A model generated the notes under the pieces. It saw only the letters and a program-made list of their open reading frames with translations, ran no database searches and was not told the origin of the DNA. A stretch of DNA of 6,183 nucleotides from Sphingomonadales bacterium (GTDB lineage: Bacteria; Pseudomonadota; Alphaproteobacteria; Sphingomonadales; Sphingomonadaceae), in the NCBI GenBank assembly GCA_013298745.1, contig JAAFIT010000011.1:1-6183 (forward strand), written 5' to 3'. A program made the translations under genes and the position numbers. Positions 1-5,659 of the stretch are shown here, piece by piece; position 1 is the first letter of the stretch; each line of letters opens with the position of its first letter.

Positions 1-549
1 GCGCCGATATACCATATTATGGTCACCGCTGGCGCTGTTAACGAACAACAGCGCATTTGTGTTCCGCAAATCGAGCATCATCACCGCATCGCCAACGCTC
101 GCTTCCGGGATATCGACTCGCGTTTCAGCAATCACCAGCGGATGATCGCCAGCGGGCTCGGCTTCTTCGGGCACGGCGGCAAAAATCTTGTAATCGGCAT
201 TATCGAGCACCGCCACCGCCGCCCGCTCCGCCGATCGTTCCGCACCCGGACCGTGTCGGTCCTTCAGACGCCGCATATAGCGCCGCAACTGCTTGTCGAT
301 TCGGTCTGCGGCGCCATCGAAGGCCAAATGGGCGTCGGCAGCGCGGTTGGTGCCCTTCAGGATGATGTCCGACATCACGTGCATGACGATATCACAGGAA
401 AAATGGCCATAGGGCGCCGGGCCCAGCGTCACATGCGCCGAAATCGCCCGGGGGAAATACTTCTCGATCATCGCGTTCAGCCGCTCGCGAACGTGCACGC
501 CGAAAGCAGCACCGGTATCGACCTGATGACCCGAAATGCGAATTTCCAT
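1..549 (-). CDS. hpf: Long-form ribosome hibernation promoting factor (partial, 3' end beyond window)
   Basis: This gene codes for a cytosolic protein that binds the small ribosomal subunit and, in the long form, joins 70S ribosomes into inactive 100S dimers in stationary phase (family knowledge). The minus strand is open for exactly 183 codons from ATG at 549 to the window edge. The protein starts MEIRISGHQVDTG. Residues 1-100 form the S30AE/RaiA domain, including an NRAADAHLAFDGAADRIDKQ helix and a basic LRRYMRRLKDRHG helix end (88-100). A linker follows, then the C-terminal dimerisation domain from about 137, with DIPEASVGDAVMMLDL and the hallmark NMVYRR at 178-183. Only about 10 residues should be missing. 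A good ribosome-binding site, AGGAG at 560-556, lies 6 bases before the start. It sits downstream of dnaQ on the same strand with a 111-base gap, so it may have its own promoter. Function call is firm; only the end is unseen. Confidence 0.95.
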   Translation of the reverse strand, partial: MEIRISGHQVDTGAAFGVHVRERLNAMIEKYFPRAISAHVTLGPAPYGHFSCDIVMHVMSDIILKGTNRAADAHLAFDGAADRIDKQLRRYMRRLKDRHGPGAERSAERAAVAVLDNADYKIFAAVPEEAEPAGDHPLVIAETRVDIPEASVGDAVMMLDLRNTNALLFVNSASGDHNMVYRR

Positions 550-555
550 CTCACT

Positions 556-560
556 CTCCT
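556..560 (-). promoter_or_regulatory. Ribosome-binding site of hpf
   Basis: On the minus strand AGGAG is followed by 6 bases and then the ATG at 549. It is the clearest Shine-Dalgarno sequence in the leftward gene group and fixes the hpf start. Confidence 0.75.
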
Positions 561-614
561 GCGATATGCCACCCATGATCAGCGGGTGGTCGCTTCAGTG
601 TCGCGCGACCGCGA

Positions 615-648
615 TGGCATGCCAAGTTTTTTGCATCTGGCACTGCAA
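615..648. promoter_or_regulatory. Palindromic patch in the dnaQ-hpf gap, possible operator
   Basis: The 111-base gap between dnaQ and hpf holds a perfect 10-base palindrome, TGGCATGCCA (615-624). Right beside it is an inverted repeat, TTGCA (631-635) with TGCAA (644-648), separated by 8 bases. TGCCA at 620-624 also pairs with TGGCA at 638-642. A run of six T on the plus strand lies between them. I see no clear sigma-70 promoter and no strong terminator. The patch lies just upstream of hpf, so a regulatory role is possible but is inference only. Confidence 0.3.
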
Positions 649-660
649 CATAATCACGGC

Positions 661-1326
661 TCACTGAACCCAGAGTGGATCCTTTAGCCCGGCAACGAAC
701 ACGGCATGACGCTCCAGTTCCTCGGGACTCGCCGCATGGGCCCGCATCGCCAGCGTCACTCGCTCCACCGGCACCTCCTCGGCCACTGCCGCTTCAGCCA
801 GGTCAAAACCGATCTGGCGCCCGCCGGTCAGCTCGACATAAACGCGCGCCAGCAGCTCGGCATCGACGAGCGCGCCATGCTTGGTCCGCCCGGACAGATC
901 AATGCCATAGCGGTTGCACAAGGCATCGAGCGTGTGCTTGGCGCCAGGATTGAGCTTTCTTGAGATCTCCAGCGTGTCGATGGCGCGGCTGTGCGGGATC
1001 ACCGGGCGCTTGATGCGCTTCAGCTCCCAGTTCAAAAACTCCATGTCGAAGGCGGCATTGTGCGCCACCAGCGGCGAATCGCCGACGAAATCGAGGAAAT
1101 CATCGATAATCATCTCGAAAACCGGCTGGCCGGTGAGAAAATCGCTCGAAAGCCCGTGCACCGCCTGCGAATCCTTGGGCATCGGCCGGCACGGATCGAC
1201 ATAGCTGTGAAAGCTGCGACCGGTCAGCACGCGGTCAACCATCTCCAGCGCGCCGATCTCGACAATGCGATGGCCATCACCCGGAAAAATGCCGGTGGTT
1301 TCGGTGTCCCAGACGATTTCGCGCAT
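661..1326 (-). CDS. dnaQ: DNA polymerase III epsilon subunit, 3'-5' proofreading exonuclease
   Basis: This is the proofreading subunit of the replicative polymerase core (221 aa). It is a DEDDh-type exonuclease that removes misincorporated 3' nucleotides. The motifs are complete: Exo I is DTETTG with D7 and E9, Exo II is HNAAFDMEFLN with D94, and Exo III is HGALVDAELLA with H150 and D155. KHTLDALCNRYGID at 131-143 is typical of bacterial epsilon. The frame is open back to 1485, but residues before MREIVWDTETTG overlap coaE and look nothing like the family. The start is therefore the ATG at 1326-1324. No Shine-Dalgarno is visible before it. Length fits a compact epsilon subunit, and the C-terminal tail is short and charged. 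It is separated from coaE by 79 bases holding a hairpin repeat, so it may be transcribed separately. Confidence 0.95.
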   Translation of the reverse strand: MREIVWDTETTGIFPGDGHRIVEIGALEMVDRVLTGRSFHSYVDPCRPMPKDSQAVHGLSSDFLTGQPVFEMIIDDFLDFVGDSPLVAHNAAFDMEFLNWELKRIKRPVIPHSRAIDTLEISRKLNPGAKHTLDALCNRYGIDLSGRTKHGALVDAELLARVYVELTGGRQIGFDLAEAAVAEEVPVERVTLAMRAHAASPEELERHAVFVAGLKDPLWVQ

Positions 1327-1333
1327 GGCGGCG

Positions 1334-1339
1334 GCTATA
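1334..1339 (-). promoter_or_regulatory. Possible -10 box of dnaQ, compatible with a leaderless start
   Basis: TATAGC on the minus strand ends 7 bases before the dnaQ ATG, which would place the transcript start at or next to the A of ATG. There is no Shine-Dalgarno sequence to contradict a leaderless mRNA. No convincing -35 hexamer is seen, so this is weak. Confidence 0.25.
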
Positions 1340-1366
1340 GGCGGAGAGGTCGGAAAAGGGAAGATG

Positions 1367-1393
1367 GCAGGGGGTGACCCCCTGCACCCCATC
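1367..1393 (+). repeat. 27-base hairpin repeat unit, copy 1 (between coaE and dnaQ)
   Basis: A perfect 8-bp stem with a 3-base loop (GCAGGGGG-TGA-CCCCCTGC) is followed by the tail ACCCCATC. The same architecture occurs twice after hemJ. On the minus strand it begins about 12 bases after the coaE stop and is followed by a pyrimidine-rich but interrupted stretch (CATCTTCCCTTTTCC). It could weakly terminate or stabilise the coaE transcript, although there is no clean U-tract. Confidence 0.7.
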
Positions 1394-1405
1394 GTTAGAA
1401 CAGCA

Positions 1406-1987
1406 CTAGAACGGTAGCGCGCGCACGACCGCCTGCACGGATTGCCATGTGACGCGTCGGCCGCGGCCAGTTTCGATGACAACATCGGCTCGTCTGCGCT
1501 TCTCGCGGTCCGACATCTGGGTCTTCAGGATCGCCGCAAACTTCTCGCGCGTCATCCCTGGCCGCGCCAGCACCCGCGCCCGCTGCACCCGCGCCGGGGC
1601 GCTGACCACCACCGTCAGGTCACAGCGCTTCCAACCGCCCTTTTCGAACAGCAACGGCACATCAAGGACCACCGCGCGCTTCAGGCGATGGCGGGTCAGG
1701 AACGCCGATTGCGCCTCCCCGACCAGCGGATGCAGGATCATTTCGAGTCGTTTCAGCGCTGCTGGATTGCCGAACACTTGCGCGCCAAGCTTCACCCGGT
1801 CGAGCCCGGCCGGCCCGGTGCTGCCCGGAAATGCCGCTTCGATCGCCGGCAACGCCCGCCCGCCCGGCCCCTGCAGCGCCCGCACCGCCGCATCGGCATC
1901 GAAAACCGGCACACCGAGCCGTTCGAACATGCCCGCCACGGTCGATTTGCCCATGCCGATCGAGCCGGTAAGACCGATAATCCTCAT
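1406..1987 (-). CDS. coaE: Dephospho-CoA kinase
   Basis: This enzyme phosphorylates the 3'-hydroxyl of dephospho-CoA with ATP, the last step of coenzyme A synthesis in the cytosol. The 193-aa protein opens with [16 protein letters not shown], a Walker A P-loop at residues 5-16. Next come the family's PVFDADAAV (acceptor-side aspartate region, about 28-36), a lid with basic residues, and [11 protein letters not shown] in the middle of the protein, which is diagnostic for CoaE. Length is normal (about 190-210). Its ATG overlaps the aroE stop as ATGA (1984-1987), and there is no separate ribosome-binding site, so translation is probably coupled to aroE. Nothing looks broken. Confidence 0.96.
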   Translation of the reverse strand: MRIIGLTGSIGMGKSTVAGMFERLGVPVFDADAAVRALQGPGGRALPAIEAAFPGSTGPAGLDRVKLGAQVFGNPAALKRLEMILHPLVGEAQSAFLTRHRLKRAVVLDVPLLFEKGGWKRCDLTVVVSAPARVQRARVLARPGMTREKFAAILKTQMSDREKRRRADVVIETGRGRRVTWQSVQAVVRALPF

Positions 1988-2811
1988 GCCAACAGCCGCT
2001 TTCGCAAGGTTTCATCATGCTGGCGCGGGGCTTCTGCGCCGAAAAACAGCCCAAACGCCGTCGCCGCCTGGCCGACAAGCATCGCCAGACCATCGATTGT
2101 CGGCATGCCGAGCCGCCGCGCGTCAGCGAGCAACGGCGTTTCCAGCGGCGCATAGACCGCATCGAACACCGTCATCGTACGCGAAAAGCCCGTCAGATCG
2201 ACCGGCAGCGGCGGATTTCCGGCCATTCCCAGGGTCGTTGCGTTGAAAAACAGCGCCGAATCCGCTGCCAATGCTGCCTTCTCGAACGGCAAAACCCGCG
2301 CGTGCGCGATGTTCATCGCCGCTAGCAGCGCCTCTGCCTTGGCAAAATCGCGCGCCAGCAGCGTGATTTCGCCGGTTTCGAGTGCCTGCATCGCCGCCAG
2401 GGTGGCCCGCGCTGCCCCCCCGGTGCCGGCAATCACCACTTTTTGCCCGCGCAAACCGGCATTTCGCAGCGGTTCGACGATGCCATCGACGTCACTATTG
2501 GTGCCGAACAGCGTACCATCGGCTTCGACAACTACGGTATTGACCGCGCCGACGGCGATTGCGGCGGGAGAAAGCCGGTCGAGATGGTCCATCACCGCCA
2601 GTTTGTGCGGCACTGTGACGTTGATTCCGCGCAATCCAAGCGCCGGCAGCGCGCGAATAGCGGTCGCAAGCGCGTCAGGATGCACCGGAAAGCGACCATA
2701 ATCGCCGTCGATCCCGAGCTTTTCGAGCCAGAACCGATGAATTCGCGGCGATTTGGAGTGCGCCACCGGCCAGCCGATCACACCGGCGCTGGGCGGAAGC
2801 ACCCGATTCAT
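1984..2811 (-). CDS. aroE: Shikimate dehydrogenase (NADP+)
   Basis: AroE reduces 3-dehydroshikimate to shikimate with NADPH, the fourth step of the chorismate (aromatic amino acid) pathway. The 275-aa protein has the substrate site SKSP at 19-22, NVTVPHK at 64-70 with the catalytic lysine K70, and AVNT at 89-92. GTNSDVDG at 103-110 carries the partner aspartate D107; the usual wording is GxNTDxxG, so S106 is a mild variant. The nucleotide loop is GTGGAAR at 129-135. [12 protein letters not shown] (217-228) and DGLAMLVGQ (240-248) complete the C-terminal signature. The start ATG overlaps the maf stop (ATGA, 2808-2811) and the stop overlaps the coaE start, placing it inside a tightly coupled operon. 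The complete motif set makes a true AroE likelier than a quinate/shikimate YdiB-type enzyme. Confidence 0.96.
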   Translation of the reverse strand: MNRVLPPSAGVIGWPVAHSKSPRIHRFWLEKLGIDGDYGRFPVHPDALATAIRALPALGLRGINVTVPHKLAVMDHLDRLSPAAIAVGAVNTVVVEADGTLFGTNSDVDGIVEPLRNAGLRGQKVVIAGTGGAARATLAAMQALETGEITLLARDFAKAEALLAAMNIAHARVLPFEKAALAADSALFFNATTLGMAGNPPLPVDLTGFSRTMTVFDAVYAPLETPLLADARRLGMPTIDGLAMLVGQAATAFGLFFGAEAPRQHDETLRKRLLA

Positions 2812-3401
2812 GCCGACAGCACCCCGCGAACCCGCAGAAAATCGAGCACGGCGAACAACGGCAGGCCGCGCACGGTGAACTGATCGCCCTCAACCCGTGT
2901 GAAAAGCTGCGCGCCAAGGCCTTCGATACGGTAGCAACCGACGCAACCGAGCACGGCGTCACCCTCGGAATCGAGGTAATTGGCGATGAATGCGTCCGAA
3001 AGCGGCCGCATGGTCAGCCGCACACTGCCCCCGGCGCGCCAGATCGGCGTGCCATTTTCGGCAATCACTGCGGCGGACAGCAACCGGTGCGTCGTTCCCG
3101 CCAGTTGCCGCAGCTGAATCTCGGCATTGGCGCGGGTTTCCGGCTTGTTGATCAGCGTGCCATCCGCCGTCACCACCACCGAATCCGCCCCCAGCACCAG
3201 CGCACCGGGCAGTTTGCGCGAGATCTTGACGGCTTTCAGCTCGGCCAAGGCATCGGCAATCCGCTCCGGGCTGGCCTTTTCGGCGAGCAAGCCGGCCGTC
3301 ACACCCTCTTCATCGACATGGGCCGGCACGGCTTCGTGCGCCACACCCGCCGCAGTGAGCATCGCGCGCCGCGCTGGGCTCTGGCTGGCAAGTACGATCA
3401 C
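2808..3401 (-). CDS. maf: Maf-family nucleoside triphosphate pyrophosphatase
   Basis: Maf enzymes hydrolyse non-canonical or specific NTPs to NMP and pyrophosphate; E. coli relatives act on m7GTP (YceF) or dTTP/UTP (YhdE). The 197-aa protein starts with ASQSPARRAML (5-15), a version of the SxSPRRxxLL substrate loop with one extra residue. GADSVV at 71-76 carries the conserved aspartate D73. NKPET (85-89), LRQLAGTTHRLLSA (97-110) and GCYRIEGLGAQLF (155-167) follow, all standard for the family. The start is a GTG, chosen because GTGA (3398-3401) overlaps the ppsR stop and because the family motif begins five codons in. Substrate cannot be assigned from sequence by eye. Confidence 0.93.
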   Translation of the reverse strand: MIVLASQSPARRAMLTAAGVAHEAVPAHVDEEGVTAGLLAEKASPERIADALAELKAVKISRKLPGALVLGADSVVVTADGTLINKPETRANAEIQLRQLAGTTHRLLSAAVIAENGTPIWRAGGSVRLTMRPLSDAFIANYLDSEGDAVLGCVGCYRIEGLGAQLFTRVEGDQFTVRGLPLFAVLDFLRVRGVLSA

Positions 3402-4205
3402 GCCTCTTCGGCCTTTGCCGCCCGCGCCTGGACCATGTTGATGATGGCGGCGGCCGTCTCCTCGATCGACCGCCGCGTCACATCGATCACCGGAATATCA
3501 TGATCGGCGAACAGCCGCCGGGCATAGGCGACCTCGCTTTCGATATGATCGGCGTCGACATATTCGGTATCGGGCGTCTGCCCCAGCGTCAGCAAGCGGT
3601 TGCGGCGGATGGTCAACAGCCGCTCGGGCGCCGTCGTCAGCCCCACCACCAGCGGCCGTTTGAGGCTGAAGAGCAAGGCCGGCGGCGGTGATTGCGGCAC
3701 GATCGGGATATTGGCGGTCTTGTAGCCACGGTTGGCAAGATAGATCGACGTCGGCGTTTTCGAGGTCCGCGACACCCCGGCAAGGACGATATCGGCGTCT
3801 TCCCAGCCGTCATGGCTGGCGCCGTCATCATGGACCATCGTGTAATTTATCGCATCGACCCGGTCAAAATAGGCACGATCCATGATGTGCTGCCGCCCTG
3901 GCCGCCGCGTTGCGACCTGGCCGAGCAGGTCGGACAGCGCGCCAATGGTCGGATCGAGTGGCGAAACCATCGGCAAACCGAGGCTGGCACAGCGTTGTTC
4001 GAGCCGATCGCGCACGCCGCCATCGACCAAGGTGTAGATGATCAGGCCCGGCACCCGCATCACCTCCTCGATGACGCGGTCGAGATGGCCTTCGGAGCGC
4101 ACCATCGGCCAGAAATGCTTGCTCTTCCGATCTGGCCTTGGCGATCGATTCGAGCGTTTCCCCGGTCGAATCGCTGACAAGGTGCAAATGGAGCGCGCTG
4201 GCCAT
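3398..4205 (-). CDS. ppsR: PEP synthase/PPDK regulatory protein (DUF299), frame broken by adapter sequence in this assembly
   Basis: DUF299 proteins are bifunctional: they inactivate PEP synthetase or pyruvate phosphate dikinase by ADP-dependent threonine phosphorylation and reactivate it by Pi-dependent dephosphorylation, switching PEP/pyruvate flux. The N-terminus is MASALHLHLVSDSTGETLESIAKA (24 codons from ATG at 4205, with the family's SDSTGETL). The rest, from HFWPMVRSE at 4117 to the stop at 3398, is 239 codons. It contains the P-loop-like GVSRTSKTPTSIYLANRGYKTANIP, the ADP-binding signature. Between the two parts are 16 bases (4118-4133) where relatives have about 12 residues, so the frame shifts. 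Fourteen of these bases are TruSeq adapter. Repaired length would be about 275 aa, normal for the family. The gene is very likely intact in the organism. It is first in a chain with maf, aroE and coaE, and borders the predicted origin. An in-frame GTG two codons upstream is an alternative start. Confidence 0.9.
4120..4133 (+). other. Illumina TruSeq adapter remnant (assembly artefact)
   Basis: TGCTCTTCCGATCT is the 3' end of the TruSeq read-2 adapter; the inner 13 bases are shared with read 1. It is oriented so that genomic sequence begins right after it at 4134, as in a read entering its insert. It sits exactly where ppsR loses its frame and about 12 conserved-spacing residues. It should be treated as a chimeric join, not biology. 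Confidence 0.93.
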
Positions 4206-4254
4206 CGTCACCGGGCAGCGGCCGCGCAACGCAAAAAGAAACGGCGGAGAAGGC

Positions 4255-4263
4255 TGGGGATAA
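4255..4263 (-). promoter_or_regulatory. DnaA box, 8 of 9
   Basis: The minus strand reads TTATCCCCA against the consensus TTATCCACA, with one mismatch at position 7. It is the box nearest ppsR and has the same orientation as the other two good boxes. It overlaps the left arm of the TAACCAT inverted repeat. Confidence 0.55.
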
Positions 4264-4282
4264 CCATGGGATGTGATGGTTA
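4261..4282. repeat. Inverted repeat TAACCAT / ATGGTTA
   Basis: TAACCAT (4261-4267) and ATGGTTA (4276-4282) are perfect 7-base inverted arms around an 8-base spacer. Each arm matches 7 of 8 bases of the CtrA half-site TTAACCAT described in Caulobacter. A regulator-binding role at the origin is inference. Confidence 0.5.
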
Positions 4283-4385
4283 GGGCGAGGCGGGGCGGGG
4301 GAGCAAGCGGGTTTTGCACGATTTCGGCAAGGCCATCCCCAATCCAGCGCCCGAGTCGTATCGATTCCATCCCGATGGGGAAGAC

Positions 4386-4405
4386 TCCACAGGCAGCCCT
4401 GTGGA
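4386..4405. repeat. Inverted repeat built on the perfect DnaA box
   Basis: TCCACAGG (4386-4393) and CCTGTGGA (4398-4405) are perfect 8-base inverted arms with the 4-base spacer CAGC. The right arm contains most of the consensus DnaA box, so two DnaA molecules could face each other, or the strand could form a hairpin. Confidence 0.7.
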
Positions 4406-4408
4406 TAA
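4400..4408 (-). promoter_or_regulatory. Perfect DnaA box
   Basis: The minus strand reads TTATCCACA, the full high-affinity consensus. It lies in the middle of the ppsR-hemE gap and is the strongest single sequence indication of an origin here. Confidence 0.8.
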
Positions 4409-4462
4409 CGGGGACAGTTGGCGCGACTCGCCAGCTTTCCTGTGGCTGGCTAGCGCTTCGCC

Positions 4463-4471
4463 TGTGGATGA
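4463..4471 (-). promoter_or_regulatory. DnaA box, 8 of 9
   Basis: The minus strand reads TCATCCACA, one mismatch from consensus at position 2. Its orientation matches the perfect box, 63 bases away. It abuts a GAATC methylation-type site at 4470-4474. Confidence 0.6.
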
Positions 4472-4502
4472 ATCAGCGCATGGCAAACAATCCCCAGACG
4501 AA

Positions 4503-4545
4503 GCCATTGCCAACAAACATCTCATTTTTCGATTCAAGATGGTTT
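4503..4545. other. AT-rich segment, candidate duplex-unwinding element
   Basis: Bases 4511-4540 are 21 of 30 A or T, within a clearly GC-rich window. The segment includes a run of five T (4525-4529) and lies 32 bases beyond the last good DnaA box, on the hemE side. Position and composition suit the unwinding region of an origin, but this is inference. Confidence 0.5.
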
Positions 4546-4604
4546 GCAGAGCTGTTGTCAGCGGTGCGGCACAGGCACTTGACCAGAGGCGGGTTTCACG
4601 GCGA

Positions 4605-4608
4605 AGGA
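4605..4608 (+). promoter_or_regulatory. Ribosome-binding site of hemE
   Basis: AGGA lies 5 bases before ATG 4614 and 8 bases before ATG 4617. It supports a start here and rejects the open frame extending 100 codons upstream. It does not decide between the two adjacent ATG codons. Confidence 0.65.
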
Positions 4609-4613
4609 AGCCG

Positions 4614-5657
4614 ATGATGTCCAGCCAACCGCTTTCCGATCCGCCGCTGCTTGCAGTCCTGAAGGGCGATCGCCGTGACCCGCCGCCCGTCTGGCTGATG
4701 CGCCAGGCCGGCCGCTATCTCCCTGAATATCGGGCGCTGCGGGCCGAAAAGGGCGGTTTCCTCGAACTGGTCTACGACAGCGATGCGGCCGCCGAAATCA
4801 CCCTCCAGCCGATCCGCCGCTTCGGCATGGATGGCGCCATCCTGTTTTCGGACATCCTCATCGTGCCGCACGCCATGGGACAAGGTCTCACCTTCGGTCC
4901 CGGCGAAGGCCCGCAACTCACCCCGCCGCTGTCGGACGCGCGCTTCGACGCGCTGGTGGCAAAACCCGAATATCTCGCCAAAATCTATGAAACCGTCGCC
5001 AAGGTGAAGGCGCAGCTCGGCCCCGAAACGACGATGCTCGGCTTTGCCGGCAGCCCCTGGACGGTGGCGACCTATATGGTCGCCGGCCACGGCAGCAAGG
5101 ACCAGGCAGAAACCCGCCGCCTCGCCTATACCGACCCGCAAGGCTTTCAGGCGCTGATCGACAAGATCGTTGCGGTGACGGTCGATTATCTGTCCGGCCA
5201 GATCGAAGCCGGCGCGCAGGCGGTGCAGCTGTTCGACAGCTGGGCCGGCACCCTGTCACCAGCACAGTTCGAACGCTGGGTCATCGCCCCGACAGCGGAC
5301 ATTGTGGGTCGCCTGATGGTCCGCCACGGCGATGTGCCGATTATCGGTTTCCCCAAGGGCGCCGGCGCCAAACTCGCCGCCTACGCCGCCGAAACCGGTG
5401 TCGATGCCGTTGGTCTTGATGAAACCATCGATCCGGCCTGGGCCGATGCGATGCTGCCACCAGGGATGCCGGTGCAGGGCAATCTCGATCCGCTGGCACT
5501 GATTTCGGGCGGCGAAGCGCTGACCAGCGCCGTTGCCCGCATCCGCGCCGCGTTCGACAGCCGTCCGCACGTCTTCAATCTTGGTCATGGCATCCTGCCC
5601 GACGCGCCCATTGCCCATGTCGAGCAATTGATGGCGATGCTGCGCAAGCCCTTCTGA
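4614..5657 (+). CDS. hemE: Uroporphyrinogen decarboxylase
   Basis: HemE removes four carboxyl groups from uroporphyrinogen III to give coproporphyrinogen III, a cytosolic step of haem synthesis. The protein is 347 aa, normal for the family. It carries VWLMRQAGRYLPEYR (26-40) with the substrate-binding arginines R30 and R34. FSDIL follows with the catalytic aspartate D80, then GSPWTVATYM with Y154, QLFDSWAGTL with S209, and FNLGHGILPD with H325. These match the human active-site residues R37, R41, D86, Y164, S219 and H339. The start is one of two adjacent ATG codons behind AGGA; 346 aa from 4617 is equally possible. The frame stays open to 4314, but that part is unlike the family and lies in the origin. 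hemJ follows after 2 bases, forming a haem operon. Confidence 0.97.
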   Translation: MMSSQPLSDPPLLAVLKGDRRDPPPVWLMRQAGRYLPEYRALRAEKGGFLELVYDSDAAAEITLQPIRRFGMDGAILFSDILIVPHAMGQGLTFGPGEGPQLTPPLSDARFDALVAKPEYLAKIYETVAKVKAQLGPETTMLGFAGSPWTVATYMVAGHGSKDQAETRRLAYTDPQGFQALIDKIVAVTVDYLSGQIEAGAQAVQLFDSWAGTLSPAQFERWVIAPTADIVGRLMVRHGDVPIIGFPKGAGAKLAAYAAETGVDAVGLDETIDPAWADAMLPPGMPVQGNLDPLALISGGEALTSAVARIRAAFDSRPHVFNLGHGILPDAPIAHVEQLMAMLRKPF

Positions 5658-5659
5658 TC

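Larger units (their letters stand above)
4206..4613. other. oriC: Predicted chromosomal replication origin (oriC) between ppsR and hemE
   Basis: This 408-base gap separates divergent ppsR and hemE. The Caulobacter crescentus origin (Cori) lies between hemE and RP001, a DUF299/ppsR homologue, so the position matches. In the sequence I see a perfect DnaA box at 4400-4408, 8-of-9 boxes at 4255-4263 and 4463-4471, and weaker 6-of-9 matches at 4383-4391 and 4441-4449. There is also an AT-rich stretch near 4503-4545 and six GANTC (CcrM-type) sites at 4353-4535. The core CCTGTGG occurs three times forward (4398, 4439, 4461) and once inverted (CCACAGG, 4387). It must also hold the promoters of both flanking genes, but no convincing hexamer pair stands out. 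I see no gene in it, although the frame upstream of hemE is open from 4314. Confidence 0.85.

Noticed and set aside
615..636. Sigma-54 promoter before hpf
   Set aside because: TGGCA-like and TTGC-like elements exist, but on neither strand is the GG-to-GC spacing of 10 bases met.
19..687. 222-codon plus-strand open frame at the left edge
   Set aside because: It is antisense to hpf, whose minus-strand product is clearly recognisable; high GC keeps the opposite frame open.
1327..1485. A 53-residue N-terminal extension of DnaQ reaching into coaE
   Set aside because: The family begins at MREIVWDTETTG; the extension crosses the hairpin repeat and the end of coaE and has low-complexity composition.
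1442..2246. Long plus-strand open frames opposite coaE and aroE
   Set aside because: Both are shadows of well-conserved minus-strand enzymes and show no family motif.
3398..4180. Reading frame starting MSAIRPGKRSNRS as the true N-terminus of PpsR
   Set aside because: Its first 20 or so residues are translated from the adapter and out-of-frame ppsR sequence; the family N-terminus HLHLVSDSTGETL lies in the other frame starting at 4205.
3398..4205. ppsR as a genuine pseudogene or programmed frameshift
   Set aside because: The break coincides with known adapter sequence and loss of about 12 codons, while everything else in the gene is intact; artefact explains all of it.
4507..4545. hemE promoter with TTGCCA as -35
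   Set aside because: No acceptable -10 hexamer lies 16-18 bases downstream.
4314..4613. A 100-residue N-terminal extension of HemE
   Set aside because: The frame is open, but the sequence is unlike any HemE, spans DnaA boxes and AT-rich DNA, and a ribosome-binding site sits just before ATG 4614/4617.
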